Made by a program: the position numbers and the translations under genes. From Roseovarius salinarum (lineage in GTDB: Bacteria; Pseudomonadota; Alphaproteobacteria; Rhodobacterales; Rhodobacteraceae), in NCBI RefSeq assembly GCF_002834145.1, contig NZ_PHNT01000004.1:1-64000 (forward strand): DNA of 64,000 nucleotides. Direction: 5' to 3'. The notes beneath the pieces were generated by a model. That model saw nothing but the letters and a program-made list of their open reading frames with translations, was not told the origin of the DNA and ran no database searches. Positions 1-8,580 of this stretch are shown piece after piece. Position 1 is the stretch's first letter. Each line of letters starts with the position of its first letter.

Positions 1-1
1 C

Positions 2-337
2 AAGGACCAGGTGGACATGATCGAGATGCCCACGGGCAACCGGATCATCCTTCTGTCGGAGGGCCGCCTGCTGAACCTCGGCAACGCCACGGGCCACCCC
101 AGCTTCGTGATGTCGGCGAGCTTCACCAACCAGATGCTGGCGCAGATCGAACTGTGGACGAAGGGCGAGCAATACGGCAACGAGGTCTACATCCTGCCCA
201 AGCACCTCGACGAGAAGGTCGCCAAGCTCCACCTCGAGAAGATCGGCGTGCGCCTCACCGAGATGAGCCCCGAGCAGGCCGACTACATCGGCGTCAAGCC
301 AGAAGGCCCCTACAAACCCGAACACTACAGGTATTGA
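2..337 (+). CDS. ahcY: Adenosylhomocysteinase, C-terminal part (5' truncated by window edge)
   Basis: This is the last 111 codons of S-adenosyl-L-homocysteine hydrolase, which splits SAH into adenosine and homocysteine in the activated methyl cycle of the cytoplasm. The visible part carries the conserved [18 protein letters not shown] segment of the NAD-binding and dimer region and the family's C-terminal end KPEHYRY. The frame is open to the window edge, so the true start lies upstream. The gene is followed by a gap of about 380 bases with a repeat and a hairpin. Identification is secure because this C-terminus is among the most conserved parts of the family. Confidence 0.97.
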   Translation, partial: KDQVDMIEMPTGNRIILLSEGRLLNLGNATGHPSFVMSASFTNQMLAQIELWTKGEQYGNEVYILPKHLDEKVAKLHLEKIGVRLTEMSPEQADYIGVKPEGPYKPEHYRY

Positions 338-464
338 GGCGGACGACAGCCACTCCGCCGGACGCTCCCGGAGGCCATCGGCACAAGTCGGTGCGCCAGG
401 CGAAGACGGCAGGGGCGCGACGCCGATACGCGCGTTTTGAACCGAATCCAGCGTATTCCGCGCT

Positions 465-492
465 TTGACCAAGCGGGCGCTTGCGGTAGGGT
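465..492 (+). promoter_or_regulatory. Sigma-70-like promoter candidate downstream of ahcY
   Basis: TTGACC (465-470) and TAGGGT (487-492) are separated by 16 bases, a fair match to a housekeeping promoter. No coding region starts within 200 bases on this strand. Its expected transcript would run through the tandem repeat at 522-560 and the hairpin at 561-595, suggesting a non-coding RNA. This is inferred from spacing and motif only. Confidence 0.35.
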
Positions 493-521
493 GAATGCAA
501 CTGGCCAGGACGGCCGGAACC

Positions 522-560
522 GAGTTGGAACACGTGTGGTGAGTTGGGAGCACGTGGGGT
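522..560 (+). repeat. Two adjacent imperfect 19/20-bp direct repeats containing CACGTG
   Basis: The unit GAGTTGG-A-A-CACGTG-T-GGT (522-540) is followed at once by GAGTTGG-GAG-CACGTG-GGGT (541-560). Both copies hold the palindrome CACGTG. They sit between a promoter-like element and a perfect 9-bp inverted repeat, inside a 379-base stretch with no gene. They could be part of a structured RNA or a binding-site pair. Confidence 0.6.
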
Positions 561-595
561 AACGGAGGGTTTCGGCCGGGTGCCGGCCCTCCGTT
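561..595 (+). terminator. Hairpin with perfect 9-bp stem, possible terminator of an RNA
   Basis: AACGGAGGG (561-569) is exactly complementary to CCCTCCGTT (587-595), with a GC-rich 17-base interior that can fold further. No run of T follows, so intrinsic termination is not assured. It may instead be the 3' stem of a small RNA that begins near 500. The rest of the gap between ahcY and the EVE gene (338-716) shows no convincing gene. Confidence 0.4.
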
Positions 596-716
596 CATCG
601 GTTGCAGCTGTGTCCGTGCCCGAGCGGTGATGCCGTGGGCACGCAGTATCTGTGTCGCACCAGGTCATGGGCCGTCGTCGCCACAGGGGGTGTCTCCGAT
701 TGGCGATCGGGGCGCT

Positions 717-1136
717 TCAGGGCGTGACGCCGCCCAGTTCGCAGATGATGCGCCATTCCTCTTCGGTGACCGGCTGGACGGACAGGCGCGGGTTCCTGAC
801 CAGCACCATGTCGTCAAGCCGTCCGTCCGCCTTGATCGCTTCGAGCGAAACCGGTTCCCGCAGCGAGTCAAGCGCCTTGACGTCCACGCATTCCCATCGT
901 GCGTCGTCGGTGGTGGAATCGGGGTGTGCCTCGGCGATGACCTCGACGCGCCCCACGACGGCCTTCTCGGACTGGCTGTGATAAAAAAATCCGCGGTCAC
1001 CCACCGCCATCTCGCGCATGAAGTTGCGGGCCTGGTAATTGCGCACGCCGTCCCATTCCTCCCCGACCTCACCCTTTGCCACCTGGTCTTGCCAGCTCCA
1101 GGTGGACGGTTCGGACTTGAACAGCCAATATCTCAT
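717..1136 (-). CDS. EVE domain-containing protein
   Basis: This 139-residue protein is a stand-alone EVE domain, the PUA-like fold also seen in thymocyte nuclear protein 1. It starts with the family hallmark MRYWLFKSEPSTWSWQD and keeps GVRNYQARNFM (about residues 30-40) and the GDRGFFYHS strand (about 47-55). EVE domains bind modified bases in DNA or RNA; the ligand of this bacterial single-domain form is not known from the sequence. The start at 1136 is chosen because the extra 34 upstream codons are Arg/Ala-rich and unlike the family. It lies about 100 bases downstream of gpsA on the same strand and may be co-transcribed. Confidence 0.9.
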   Translation of the reverse strand: MRYWLFKSEPSTWSWQDQVAKGEVGEEWDGVRNYQARNFMREMAVGDRGFFYHSQSEKAVVGRVEVIAEAHPDSTTDDARWECVDVKALDSLREPVSLEAIKADGRLDDMVLVRNPRLSVQPVTEEEWRIICELGGVTP

Positions 1137-1234
1137 CACGCAGCGGCCCCGCCGGACATCCCTTCCCCCATTCCTAGCACGCGCCGCCTGCGCTTGCCTA
1201 GGCAAGGCTTGCAGGACAAGTGGCGGGGCGCTTG

Positions 1235-2194
1235 TCATTCCTCCCGCAGCGGGCGCGACAGAAGCATTTCCATGGCCTCGCCGACGCCGAGGCGGCGGTC
1301 GATCAGCCCGGAGACCGCCTGGGTGATGGGCATCTCGAGCCCGAGGGCGGCCGCGCGGGTTTCCACGGCGCGCGCCGTTGCCGACCCTTCCACGGTGATG
1401 CCCGCATCGAAGGCCTCCTCTCGGCCCAATGCCATGCCGAACCGGGTGTTGCGCGATTGTTCCGACGTGCAGGTCAGGACAAGATCACCGAACCCCGACA
1501 GGCCGGCGAGCGTGTCGGCCCGGGCGCCGAGAGCGACCGCCATCCGGTTCATCTCGGCAAAGCCGCGCGTCATCAGGGCCGCGCGTGCGCTTTCGCCCAG
1601 CCCGGCCCCCATTGCCGCGCCGCAGGCGATGGCGATGACGTTCTTCAACGCGCCGCCGAGCTCCGCTCCGATCGTATCCGTCGTGCGGTAGACGCGGATA
1701 TTGGGTGTCGTCAGTTCCTGTTGAAGCTCCCGTCCGAGTTCCGGCTCGGCGCAGGCCAGAGTCAGCGCCGTCGGAAGTCCCCGCGCGATGTCGCCGGCGA
1801 AGCTCGGCCCGGTCAGGATCGCGGGCTGCGCGCCGGGCACGAGTTCCTCGATGATGCGGCAGGGGCCAAGGCCGGTCTCGAGTTCCATGCCCTTGCAACA
1901 GGCCACCGGCCTGCTGTTTCCCAGCGCCGCGCCGAATTCCTTGAGAAGTCCGCGCAACTGCTGCATCGGCACCGCGAGCAAGACGGGCGATCCCGGCGCG
2001 AGTGACCCGAGATCCGGTGTCACGGTGATGGTTTCCGGCAGCGTGACGCCGGGCAAACGCCGCGCGTTGTCCCGCGTCAAGGCCATTTCGGAAGCGTGAT
2101 CCCCGTCCCTGGCCCATAGCGTGACCGGACCGCTGCGGGAAAGCGAGATGGCAAGCGCCGTCCCGAAGGCGCCGGCGCCGAGCACCGTGATCAT
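1235..2194 (-). CDS. gpsA: Glycerol-3-phosphate dehydrogenase [NAD(P)+]
   Basis: The enzyme reduces dihydroxyacetone phosphate to sn-glycerol 3-phosphate for phospholipid synthesis in the cytoplasm. The 319-residue product has the N-terminal Rossmann motif GAGAFGT (residues 6-12), the [10 protein letters not shown] segment, the [15 protein letters not shown] motif and the C-terminal catalytic region with [15 protein letters not shown] and [12 protein letters not shown], in family order and at family length. The ATG at 2194 overlaps the tsaD stop as ATGA, so the pair is translationally coupled. The tsaD-gpsA pairing is common in alphaproteobacteria. Confidence 0.97.
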   Translation of the reverse strand: MITVLGAGAFGTALAISLSRSGPVTLWARDGDHASEMALTRDNARRLPGVTLPETITVTPDLGSLAPGSPVLLAVPMQQLRGLLKEFGAALGNSRPVACCKGMELETGLGPCRIIEELVPGAQPAILTGPSFAGDIARGLPTALTLACAEPELGRELQQELTTPNIRVYRTTDTIGAELGGALKNVIAIACGAAMGAGLGESARAALMTRGFAEMNRMAVALGARADTLAGLSGFGDLVLTCTSEQSRNTRFGMALGREEAFDAGITVEGSATARAVETRAAALGLEMPITQAVSGLIDRRLGVGEAMEMLLSRPLREE

Positions 2195-3300
2195 GCCTTG
2201 GCCCCTTTCTTTCCGTGTCCCAGCATGGCCGCCTGCGCCGTGTCGAGTGGCCACCGCGGGCGGGCGGCGAGGCTCATGTCGTCGCGGTGGCCCGCGCGGA
2301 ACAACTCGATCCCAGCATAGGCGATCATGGCCGCGTTGTCCGTGCACAGCGGCAATGGTGGCGCGACGAAACGGGTATCCAGGCCCTCGGTCAATGTCTT
2401 GAGCGCCTCGCGAAGGGGTGTGTTGGCGGCCACGCCACCGGCGACCGCCAGAGCCGGCTGCGGGGGATGTTCCGCGAAATAGGCATCGAGCGCCCGTCGC
2501 GTCTTTTCCCTCATAACCTCGCGGACCGCCGCCTGGAAGCCGGCGCACAGATCGGCACGGTCGCGCGTGCCTAGGCCGCCCCGCCGCCGCATCACCTCGT
2601 CGCGCGCACGCAGGAGCGCGGTCTTCAGTCCGGAGAACGACATGTCGCAACCCGGCCGGTCCAACAGGGGCCGCGGAAAGCTGAAACGCTCCGGGTCGCC
2701 GCGCGCTGCCTCGGCCTCCACCGCCGGGCCGCCCGGCTGCGGCAGGCCGAGCAGGCGCGCGACCTTGTCGAAGGCCTCGCCGGGGGCATCGTCGATGGTG
2801 CCGCCGAGGCGCTTGAACTCATTGCAGCCCCGCACGATCAGGAACTGGCAATGCCCGCCGGACACCAGAAGCATGAGATAGGGATAGTCGAGCCCGTCTG
2901 TCAGCCGCGGCGTCAGGGCGTGCCCGGCAAGGTGGTTGACGCCAACGAGCGGCAGGCCTGCCCCGGCGGCAAGGCCCTTGGCACACATGACACCGGAGAT
3001 CACGCCACCGATCAGGCCCGGCCCGGCCGTGACGGCGATGGCATCGGCGGCGCCCAACCGCATGTCGGCCCGTTTCAGGGCCTCGGCAGCACAGACATCA
3101 AGCTTTTCGGCATGGGCACGGGCCGCGATCTCGGGGACGACACCGCCGAATGCATCGTGCAACTCCGCCTGACCGAAAACGACCGAGGACAGGATTTCGG
3201 GGGATTGTCCTTCTGCGTGATGCACCACGGCCGCCGCCGTGTCGTCACAACTGCTCTCCAATCCCAGGACGGTAAGACCTTCGCCCATCCGCGTGTCCAT
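2191..3300 (-). CDS. tsaD: tRNA N6-adenosine threonylcarbamoyltransferase TsaD
   Basis: TsaD transfers the threonylcarbamoyl group from TC-AMP to A37 of tRNAs that read ANN codons, working with TsaB and TsaE. The product begins with the ASKHA-type phosphate loop [15 protein letters not shown], has the metal-binding pair in NHLAGH (HxxxH) and the [13 protein letters not shown] motif, with a C-terminal [10 protein letters not shown] segment. With the ATG at 3300 the protein is 369 residues; an ATG four codons further in is also possible. The 3' end overlaps gpsA by four bases, and hemD is divergent 60 bases away. Some Rhodobacterales have hemC in this interval; none is present here. Confidence 0.96.
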   Translation of the reverse strand: MDTRMGEGLTVLGLESSCDDTAAAVVHHAEGQSPEILSSVVFGQAELHDAFGGVVPEIAARAHAEKLDVCAAEALKRADMRLGAADAIAVTAGPGLIGGVISGVMCAKGLAAGAGLPLVGVNHLAGHALTPRLTDGLDYPYLMLLVSGGHCQFLIVRGCNEFKRLGGTIDDAPGEAFDKVARLLGLPQPGGPAVEAEAARGDPERFSFPRPLLDRPGCDMSFSGLKTALLRARDEVMRRRGGLGTRDRADLCAGFQAAVREVMREKTRRALDAYFAEHPPQPALAVAGGVAANTPLREALKTLTEGLDTRFVAPPLPLCTDNAAMIAYAGIELFRAGHRDDMSLAARPRWPLDTAQAAMLGHGKKGAKA

Positions 3301-3360
3301 TGCATGAAACCCTGATGGCAGGTAACACCGGCCGGGCATGCAAACAACGCCTCATCCCAC

Positions 3361-4092
3361 ATGGTGCCCACCGTCCTGATCACCCGGCCGGCGCCGGCGG
3401 CGACGGACTTCGCCGAGCGGGTCCGGGCGCGGGTCGGGCAGGGCGCCGTCGTGCTGACCTCGCCCGTCATGGAAATAGTGGTCCGTGGGCCGTTGCCGGA
3501 GATCCCGGGGGATTGCCGCCTTGTCTTCACCTCGCGCAACGGGGTTGCGGCCTATGCCGAGTTGGGCGGTCGCGCCGGGTTGGCATGCTATACCGTTGGC
3601 GATGCGACGGCACGCGCGGCACAGGCGATCGGGTTGAGGCCCGTGTCGGCCGGGGCGGATGCCCGGGCCCTTGCCGACCGGATAATCGAGGACGGCGTGC
3701 GCGCGTCCTGCCTGCACATGCGCGGCGAACACGTGGCCGGAAATCTCGCCGAGTGGCTGCGCAATGGCGGCGTTTCGGTGCGTGAACACGTCGTCTACCA
3801 GCAGACGGCCTGCCGCCTTGCGCCCGAAGCAAGGGCGGTCTTGAACGCCATGACACCGGTGGTTCTGCCCCTTTTCTCGCCGCGAACGGGAACCATCCTT
3901 TGCGACCAGGGACCGTTTCGGGCGCCTTTGTTGGTCGCAGCGATCAGCCGGAACGCGGCCGCCGCAGTGGCCGCGTGTCAGCCGCATCGCGTGGATGTGG
4001 CACGGCGCCCGGACGCCGAGGCCGTGCTGGACCTGACCGAGGAACTCGTGCGAAGGGCCAAGCGGCTTGAGGGCGATACCGGGGCCAAGTAA
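3361..4092 (+). CDS. hemD: Uroporphyrinogen-III synthase
   Basis: HemD cyclizes hydroxymethylbilane with ring D inversion to uroporphyrinogen III in tetrapyrrole synthesis. The 243-residue protein shows the usual low-conservation HemD pattern: ITRPAPAA at the N-terminus, LVFTSRNGVAAY (about residues 54-65), YTVGDATARAA (about 77-87) and a loosely conserved second domain ending in a helix with EELVRRAKRLE. It is divergent from tsaD and is followed by the Mic60-like and HemY-like genes on the same strand, a known alphaproteobacterial order. Assignment rests on motif pattern, length and neighbours. Confidence 0.88.
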   Translation: MVPTVLITRPAPAATDFAERVRARVGQGAVVLTSPVMEIVVRGPLPEIPGDCRLVFTSRNGVAAYAELGGRAGLACYTVGDATARAAQAIGLRPVSAGADARALADRIIEDGVRASCLHMRGEHVAGNLAEWLRNGGVSVREHVVYQQTACRLAPEARAVLNAMTPVVLPLFSPRTGTILCDQGPFRAPLLVAAISRNAAAAVAACQPHRVDVARRPDAEAVLDLTEELVRRAKRLEGDTGAK

Positions 4093-4138
4093 GGTCGATC
4101 GCGAAGGTGATCGGTGCAGGATTCGAAAGGGCAGCGAC

Positions 4139-5581
4139 GTGGCGCAAAAACGGAAATCTTCGAAAACGTCCGACCGCGACGAACGGAACGGCCCCACCGA
4201 GGATACCGCGCCCGAGTCCCCGGCCGAGGAGACAGACCCGGCGACCGGGGAAAAAAAGACGGAAAAGACCGACACGGAAGAAATGAGGTCGGGGGCGGCA
4301 GGGCAAGGCGAAGCTTCTTCCGCAGCCGAGGAGACCCCGGAAACGTCGGCGGATGCGGTGGACCGTTCGGCGCAACCGAGTGGCGAAACGGACGACGCTG
4401 CCGCGCTTCATGAAACCCCGGAAGAGACGCCGGCGAATGGCGGTGAGGCTGAAACGGGTACCCCGCCGGACGCGGGAGATACTGGGGAAGCTCCGGGCGA
4501 GCATGCCGCCGGGGAACCGTCAGCGACGCCAACGATGGCTTCAGTGGGCGCGGGGGACCGCGAGGCCGCTGCGCCCGCGTCAGACGCAGCCGGTACAGGC
4601 CACAGTCGCCCCGGGGTTTTGCCGCTTCTGGCTGGCGGCGTTGTCGCGGCCGCCCTCGGTTTCGCGGCGGCACGGCTCGCTGAGCCGGGCGGGTGGCTTT
4701 TCCCCGACGAGGGTGTCGCAGATTTGCGCACCGAGGTATCCGAACGGCTTGATCAACAGGCGGAATCCCTGAACGACGTGCAAGACAGGCTCGACACAGT
4801 GGAATCCGCGGCCGACGCCGGTGACGCGAACGAGGCGGTGCAGGCCCTTCGGGAGTCGTTGAACGAGGCAGCGCAACGGCTGGACTCGCTCGGGCAAACC
4901 CAGGAAGAGCTGACGGACCGCGTGGCGTCGCTGGAAAGCGCGAACGGCACCTCGCCCTCACCCGGTGTGCCGCGGGAATTGCGTGACAGGATCGCCGCGT
5001 TGGAGGACAAGCTTGCGCAACATGGGGAAACGCTCGACAGGCTGACATCGGAGGCCGCCGAGCAAGAGGAATCGGCAAGACAGTCGGCCCGGGCCGCGTT
5101 GCGCCGGGCCGCGCTGACCCGCGTGCAAACGGCGCTGGAGTCCGGTGCGCCCTTCGCCTCTGCCCTGAAAGACCTCGAGGACACGGGGGTCGAGATCCCC
5201 GAGGCGCTATCACGGGCGGCCCGGGAAGGTGTCGTGCCGCAGAACGTCCTTCAGGAGCGCTTTCCCTCCGCCGCGCGCGAGGCGCTCTCGGCCTCGCGGC
5301 GCGCGATGGCAGAAGCGGGCGAGACCGGCGGGCTGATCGGCCTTCTGCGGGCACAGCTGGGGATGCGGAGCCTTGAGCCGCGCGAAGGGGATGACCCGGA
5401 TGCAATCCTGTCGCGTGCCGAAGCGGCCGTGCGCGACGGCCGGCTCAACGATGCGCTGGCCGAGATCGAGGCCCTGCCGGAACCCGGGCGCGCGGCCCTT
5501 TCCGAGTGGGCCGGACAGGCCACGCGCCGGCTGGAGGCCGTCAACGCGGCCGAGAAGCTCGGTGGCAGGATAAACGGATAA
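4139..5581 (+). CDS. Mic60/mitofilin-like inner-membrane protein
   Basis: This 480-residue protein has a long, acidic, Glu/Thr/Ala-rich N-terminal region (about 1-150), one hydrophobic segment (about 158-180, PLLAGGVVAAALGFAAARLA), a periplasmic coiled coil (about 195-340) and a C-terminal domain with AALTRVQTALESGAPFASAL and a LIGLLRAQLG stretch typical of the mitofilin signature. Alphaproteobacterial Mic60 shapes intracytoplasmic membranes and contacts outer-membrane proteins. The GTG start at 4139 follows AAAGGG; the frame extends upstream but overlaps hemD. The location between hemD and a HemY-like gene matches the known genomic context of bacterial Mic60. Function is from family knowledge. 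Confidence 0.85.
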   Translation: MAQKRKSSKTSDRDERNGPTEDTAPESPAEETDPATGEKKTEKTDTEEMRSGAAGQGEASSAAEETPETSADAVDRSAQPSGETDDAAALHETPEETPANGGEAETGTPPDAGDTGEAPGEHAAGEPSATPTMASVGAGDREAAAPASDAAGTGHSRPGVLPLLAGGVVAAALGFAAARLAEPGGWLFPDEGVADLRTEVSERLDQQAESLNDVQDRLDTVESAADAGDANEAVQALRESLNEAAQRLDSLGQTQEELTDRVASLESANGTSPSPGVPRELRDRIAALEDKLAQHGETLDRLTSEAAEQEESARQSARAALRRAALTRVQTALESGAPFASALKDLEDTGVEIPEALSRAAREGVVPQNVLQERFPSAAREALSASRRAMAEAGETGGLIGLLRAQLGMRSLEPREGDDPDAILSRAEAAVRDGRLNDALAEIEALPEPGRAALSEWAGQATRRLEAVNAAEKLGGRING

Positions 5582-5597
5582 CGCGGGGGCGCATCGG

Positions 5598-7106
5598 ATG
5601 CTGTGGTCATTGCTCAAGATACTGGTTTTCATCGTCCTCGTCGCCGGCGCGACCGTGGGTGCATGGTATCTGATGGAACTGGAAGGCGGGGTGCGCATCG
5701 CCGCGGCCGGCCAGGAGCTGAACCTGACCCCGCTGACCGCCGTGATCCTCCTGGTCCTTCTCGTTCTGGCGGTCTGGCTGTTCATAAAGCTGGCCGGCCT
5801 CGTTGTTGCGCTGCTACGGTTCATCAACGGGGATGAAACGGCGCTGTCGCGCTATTTCGACCGCAGCCGGCAGGACAAGGGCTACCGCGCGCTGTCGGAA
5901 GGCATGATGGCGCTGGCGTCGGGCGAGGGCGAGACGGCGATCGCCAAGGCCAACCGCGCCGAGCGGTACCTGAAGAAACCCGAGCTGACGAACCTGATCA
6001 CGGCGCAGGCCGCCGAGATGTCGGGGGACCGCCGCAAGGCCGAGGCCGTCTACAAGCGCCTGCTGCGCGACGAGCGCACGCGGTTCGTGGGCGTGCGCGG
6101 CATCCTGAAGCAGAAACTCTCGGACGGCGACACGGACACGGCCCTGAAACTGGCCAAGACGGCCTTCGGGCTGAAGCCCGGCCACGAGGAGACACAGGAC
6201 ACCCTGCTGCGCCTTCAGGCCGAGCACGAGGACTGGTCCGGTGCCCGCGAGACCCTTGATGCCAAGCTGCGCCACGGCACGCTGCCGCGTGACGTGCACC
6301 GGCGCCGGGACGCCGTGCTTGCCCTGTCGCAGGCCCGCGAGGTGGCCGAGGAGGGCCAGGACATCGAGGCGCGCGAGGCCGCGATCGAGGCCAACCGCCT
6401 GTCGCCCGACCTCGTCCCGGCCGCGTGCATGGCCGCGCGAGGATATATCGACCAGAACAAGAAACGCTATGCCACCCGCGTGATCCTGAAGGCATGGGAG
6501 GTCCAGCCGCACCCCGATCTGGCGGCGGCCTTCGCCGAGATCGAACCCGACGAGACGCCCGAGAAGCGGCTGAAGCGGTTCGAGAAACTGCTGAAGGTGC
6601 ATCCCGATCACAGGGAATCGCGGATGCTGCGCGCCGAACTCCACATCGCCAACGAGGATTTCCCGGCCGCGCGCCGCGCGCTGGGCGACTTGGCCGAGGT
6701 GGATCCGGACGCCCGCGCGCTGACCCTGATGGCGGCCATCGAACGCGGCGAGGGCTCCCCGGATTCGGTGGTCAAGGGCTGGCTGGCGCGGGCGCTGTCG
6801 GCGCCGCGCGGGCCGCAGTGGGTCTGCACCAAGTGTCACCACATCCATGCGGATTGGGCGCCGACCTGCGAGAACTGCGGTGCCTTCGACACGCTGGCGT
6901 GGCAGACGCCCCCGGCCTCCGGGGTGACCATGCCGACGGGGGTGGAGATGCTGCCGCTGATCGTCGGCTCGCTCGAGGACAAGAGCGCCGAGGAAACCGC
7001 GCCCGGCGGCGGCGAGGCGACCGCGCCCGACAAGGACGAGTCCGAGATCGTCGAGGCCGAGATCGTCGACGACACCGCCGAGCCGTCGGACAGGTCCGGC
7101 ACCTGA
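5598..7106 (+). CDS. HemY-like TPR membrane protein with C-terminal zinc ribbon
   Basis: The 502-residue protein starts with two membrane helices (about residues 5-26 and 42-72) followed by a TPR-like helical region (about 90-390), the architecture of the HemY N-terminal domain family found in haem gene clusters. This is not protoporphyrinogen oxidase. A CxxC-x10-CxxC zinc ribbon (Cys410, 413, 424, 427) follows the TPRs, then an acidic tail. It starts 16 bases after the Mic60-like gene and probably shares its transcript. Its biochemical role is unknown; a scaffold role at the membrane is an inference. Confidence 0.85.
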   Translation: MLWSLLKILVFIVLVAGATVGAWYLMELEGGVRIAAAGQELNLTPLTAVILLVLLVLAVWLFIKLAGLVVALLRFINGDETALSRYFDRSRQDKGYRALSEGMMALASGEGETAIAKANRAERYLKKPELTNLITAQAAEMSGDRRKAEAVYKRLLRDERTRFVGVRGILKQKLSDGDTDTALKLAKTAFGLKPGHEETQDTLLRLQAEHEDWSGARETLDAKLRHGTLPRDVHRRRDAVLALSQAREVAEEGQDIEAREAAIEANRLSPDLVPAACMAARGYIDQNKKRYATRVILKAWEVQPHPDLAAAFAEIEPDETPEKRLKRFEKLLKVHPDHRESRMLRAELHIANEDFPAARRALGDLAEVDPDARALTLMAAIERGEGSPDSVVKGWLARALSAPRGPQWVCTKCHHIHADWAPTCENCGAFDTLAWQTPPASGVTMPTGVEMLPLIVGSLEDKSAEETAPGGGEATAPDKDESEIVEAEIVDDTAEPSDRSGT

Positions 7107-7157
7107 AAATAGGGCTTTCGCCGGGCATGGGCCGGTGCTATACGCCCGCTCCACGAG

Positions 7158-7233
7158 GCCGCAATAGCTCAGCAGGTAGAGCACGACATTCGTAATGTTG
7201 GGGTCGGGGGTTCGAATCCCTCTTGCGGCACCA
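7158..7233 (+). tRNA. tRNA-Thr (anticodon CGT)
   Basis: A complete 76-base cloverleaf: acceptor GCCGCAA/TTGCGGC, D stem GCTC/GAGC, anticodon stem CGACA/TGTTG with loop TTCGTAA giving anticodon CGT (codon ACG), T arm with TTCGAAT, and an encoded CCA end. TTTCGC (7116-7121) and TATACG (7139-7144) with a 17-base spacer form a plausible promoter just upstream, overlapping the 3' flank of the HemY-like gene. Confidence 0.97.
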
Positions 7234-7333
7234 CAGCCCCTTGATCGGATCCGATGCCGTTGCACCGTGGCCTTGTGGGGGTGTTTCGTCACAGCTTCCC
7301 TTGTCGCCACCCGATCCGGCTGCTATCTGTCGC

Positions 7334-7422
7334 CTATCCGTTGGGGTGCCCCGCAGGGCTGAGATGCGCAAGCGAACCCATCGAACCTGATCCGGCCAGA
7401 ACCGGCGTAGGGAACGGAGACA
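7334..7422 (+). promoter_or_regulatory. TPP riboswitch (thi box)
   Basis: The sequence shows the TPP aptamer landmarks in order: GGGGTGCC (about 7343-7350), GGCTGAGAT (about 7357-7366), ACCC, GAACCTGATCCGG (about 7383-7395) and CCGGCGTAGGGAAC. It lies upstream of thiY-tenA-thiZ-thiX, so thiamine pyrophosphate should repress this uptake and salvage operon. About 220 bases separate it from the thiY start; no clear terminator with a T run is seen in between, so the expression platform is not obvious. Confidence 0.95.
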
Positions 7423-7641
7423 GATCGCGCGCCACGGTTGGCCCGTCTTTTCCTCCGCAGTACTGATGCCGGCGAGGGGAAGCGCGATGAGATACCTCAC
7501 CTGTCGCTCGTTCACAGGCACCGCGCCGGTGCCGCGTGGTCGGCTCATCGCCGGCGGCGCAACGACGTCCTCAGCCCGGATCCCGTTGACAATGCCGGGG
7601 CGGCACGCCGTCCCGAATCGACCCGCCAAGGAGGCATCGAG

Positions 7642-8580
7642 ATGAGAGTATTCGCATTTCTGGCCGGGCTGCTGTGCGCGGCGCCGGCCCTTGCCCAGGA
7701 CGAGCTGACCCTGATGCTCGACTGGTTCGTGAACCCTGACCACGGCCCGATCGTCATCGCGCAGGAAAACGGGTATTTCGCCGACGAGGGGCTTGATGTT
7801 GAGGTGGTTGCGCCGGCCGACCCGGCCGATCCGCCCAAGATGGTCGCCGCCGGCAAGGCCGATCTCGCGATTTCCTACCAGCCGCAACTGCATCTTCAGG
7901 TGGCAGAGGAGATGCCGCTGATACGCGTGGGCACGCTGATTGCCACGCCCCTCAACTGTCTTCTGGTGCTGGATGACGGTCCGGTCCAGGAGATATCGGA
8001 CCTGGAGGGGCGCAAGATCGGCTTCTCGGTTGCCGGCGTGGAGGAAGCGCTGCTGTCGGCCATCCTCGAACGCGGCGGGCTGACCCTGGACGACGTCGAG
8101 CTGGTCAACGTCAACTGGTCGCTGGCCCCGTCGCTGATGTCCGAACAGGTCGACGCGGTTATTGGCGCCTACCGCAACTTCGAACTGAACCAGATGGAGA
8201 TAGACGGCGTGCCCGGCCGCTGCTTCTACCTCGAGGAAGAGGGATTGCCGCCTTATGACGAGTTGATTTACGTGGCGAACCCCGAGCGCATGAACGAAGA
8301 CACGCTGCGCCGGTTCATGGCAGCGACCGAGAAGGCCACCCAGTTCATCGTCAACCACCCGCAGGAAAGCTGGGAGATCTTCTCGGCCACTTCGAAGGAA
8401 CTGCAGGACGAACTGAACGAAAAGGCCTGGGCCGACACGATTCCGCGCTTCGCCCTGCGGCCCGAGGCGCTGGACGAAGGCCGTTATGCCCGGTTTGATA
8501 CGTTCCTGAAAAACGCCGGGCTGCTTGAAAAGACCCGTCCGGTTTCGGAACTGGCCGTGGACCTGGGCGCGCATGACTGA
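7642..8580 (+). CDS. thiY: ABC transporter substrate-binding protein for thiamine precursor (ThiY-like)
   Basis: This 312-residue periplasmic binding protein has a signal peptide (residues 1-18, cleavage after ALA) and the NMT1/THI5-like fold, with LTLMLDWFVNPDHGPIVIAQ near the mature N-terminus and an EGLDVEVV strand. ThiY proteins bind N-formyl-4-amino-5-aminomethyl-2-methylpyrimidine (FAMP) or related pyrimidines for import. The start at 7642 has AAGGAGG eight bases upstream; longer forms in the frame run back into the riboswitch leader. The gene is under the TPP riboswitch and overlaps tenA, which supports the thiamine role. The exact ligand is inferred. Confidence 0.93.
   Translation: MRVFAFLAGLLCAAPALAQDELTLMLDWFVNPDHGPIVIAQENGYFADEGLDVEVVAPADPADPPKMVAAGKADLAISYQPQLHLQVAEEMPLIRVGTLIATPLNCLLVLDDGPVQEISDLEGRKIGFSVAGVEEALLSAILERGGLTLDDVELVNVNWSLAPSLMSEQVDAVIGAYRNFELNQMEIDGVPGRCFYLEEEGLPPYDELIYVANPERMNEDTLRRFMAATEKATQFIVNHPQESWEIFSATSKELQDELNEKAWADTIPRFALRPEALDEGRYARFDTFLKNAGLLEKTRPVSELAVDLGAHD

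Noticed and set aside
3978-5405. 475-codon frame on the minus strand opposite the Mic60-like gene
   Set aside because: Arg/Pro/Ser-rich composition typical of an antisense frame in GC-rich DNA; the plus strand has a recognisable protein with a ribosome site.
5814-7310. 498-codon minus-strand frame over the HemY-like gene and the tRNA
   Set aside because: Antisense shadow that also crosses a tRNA gene.
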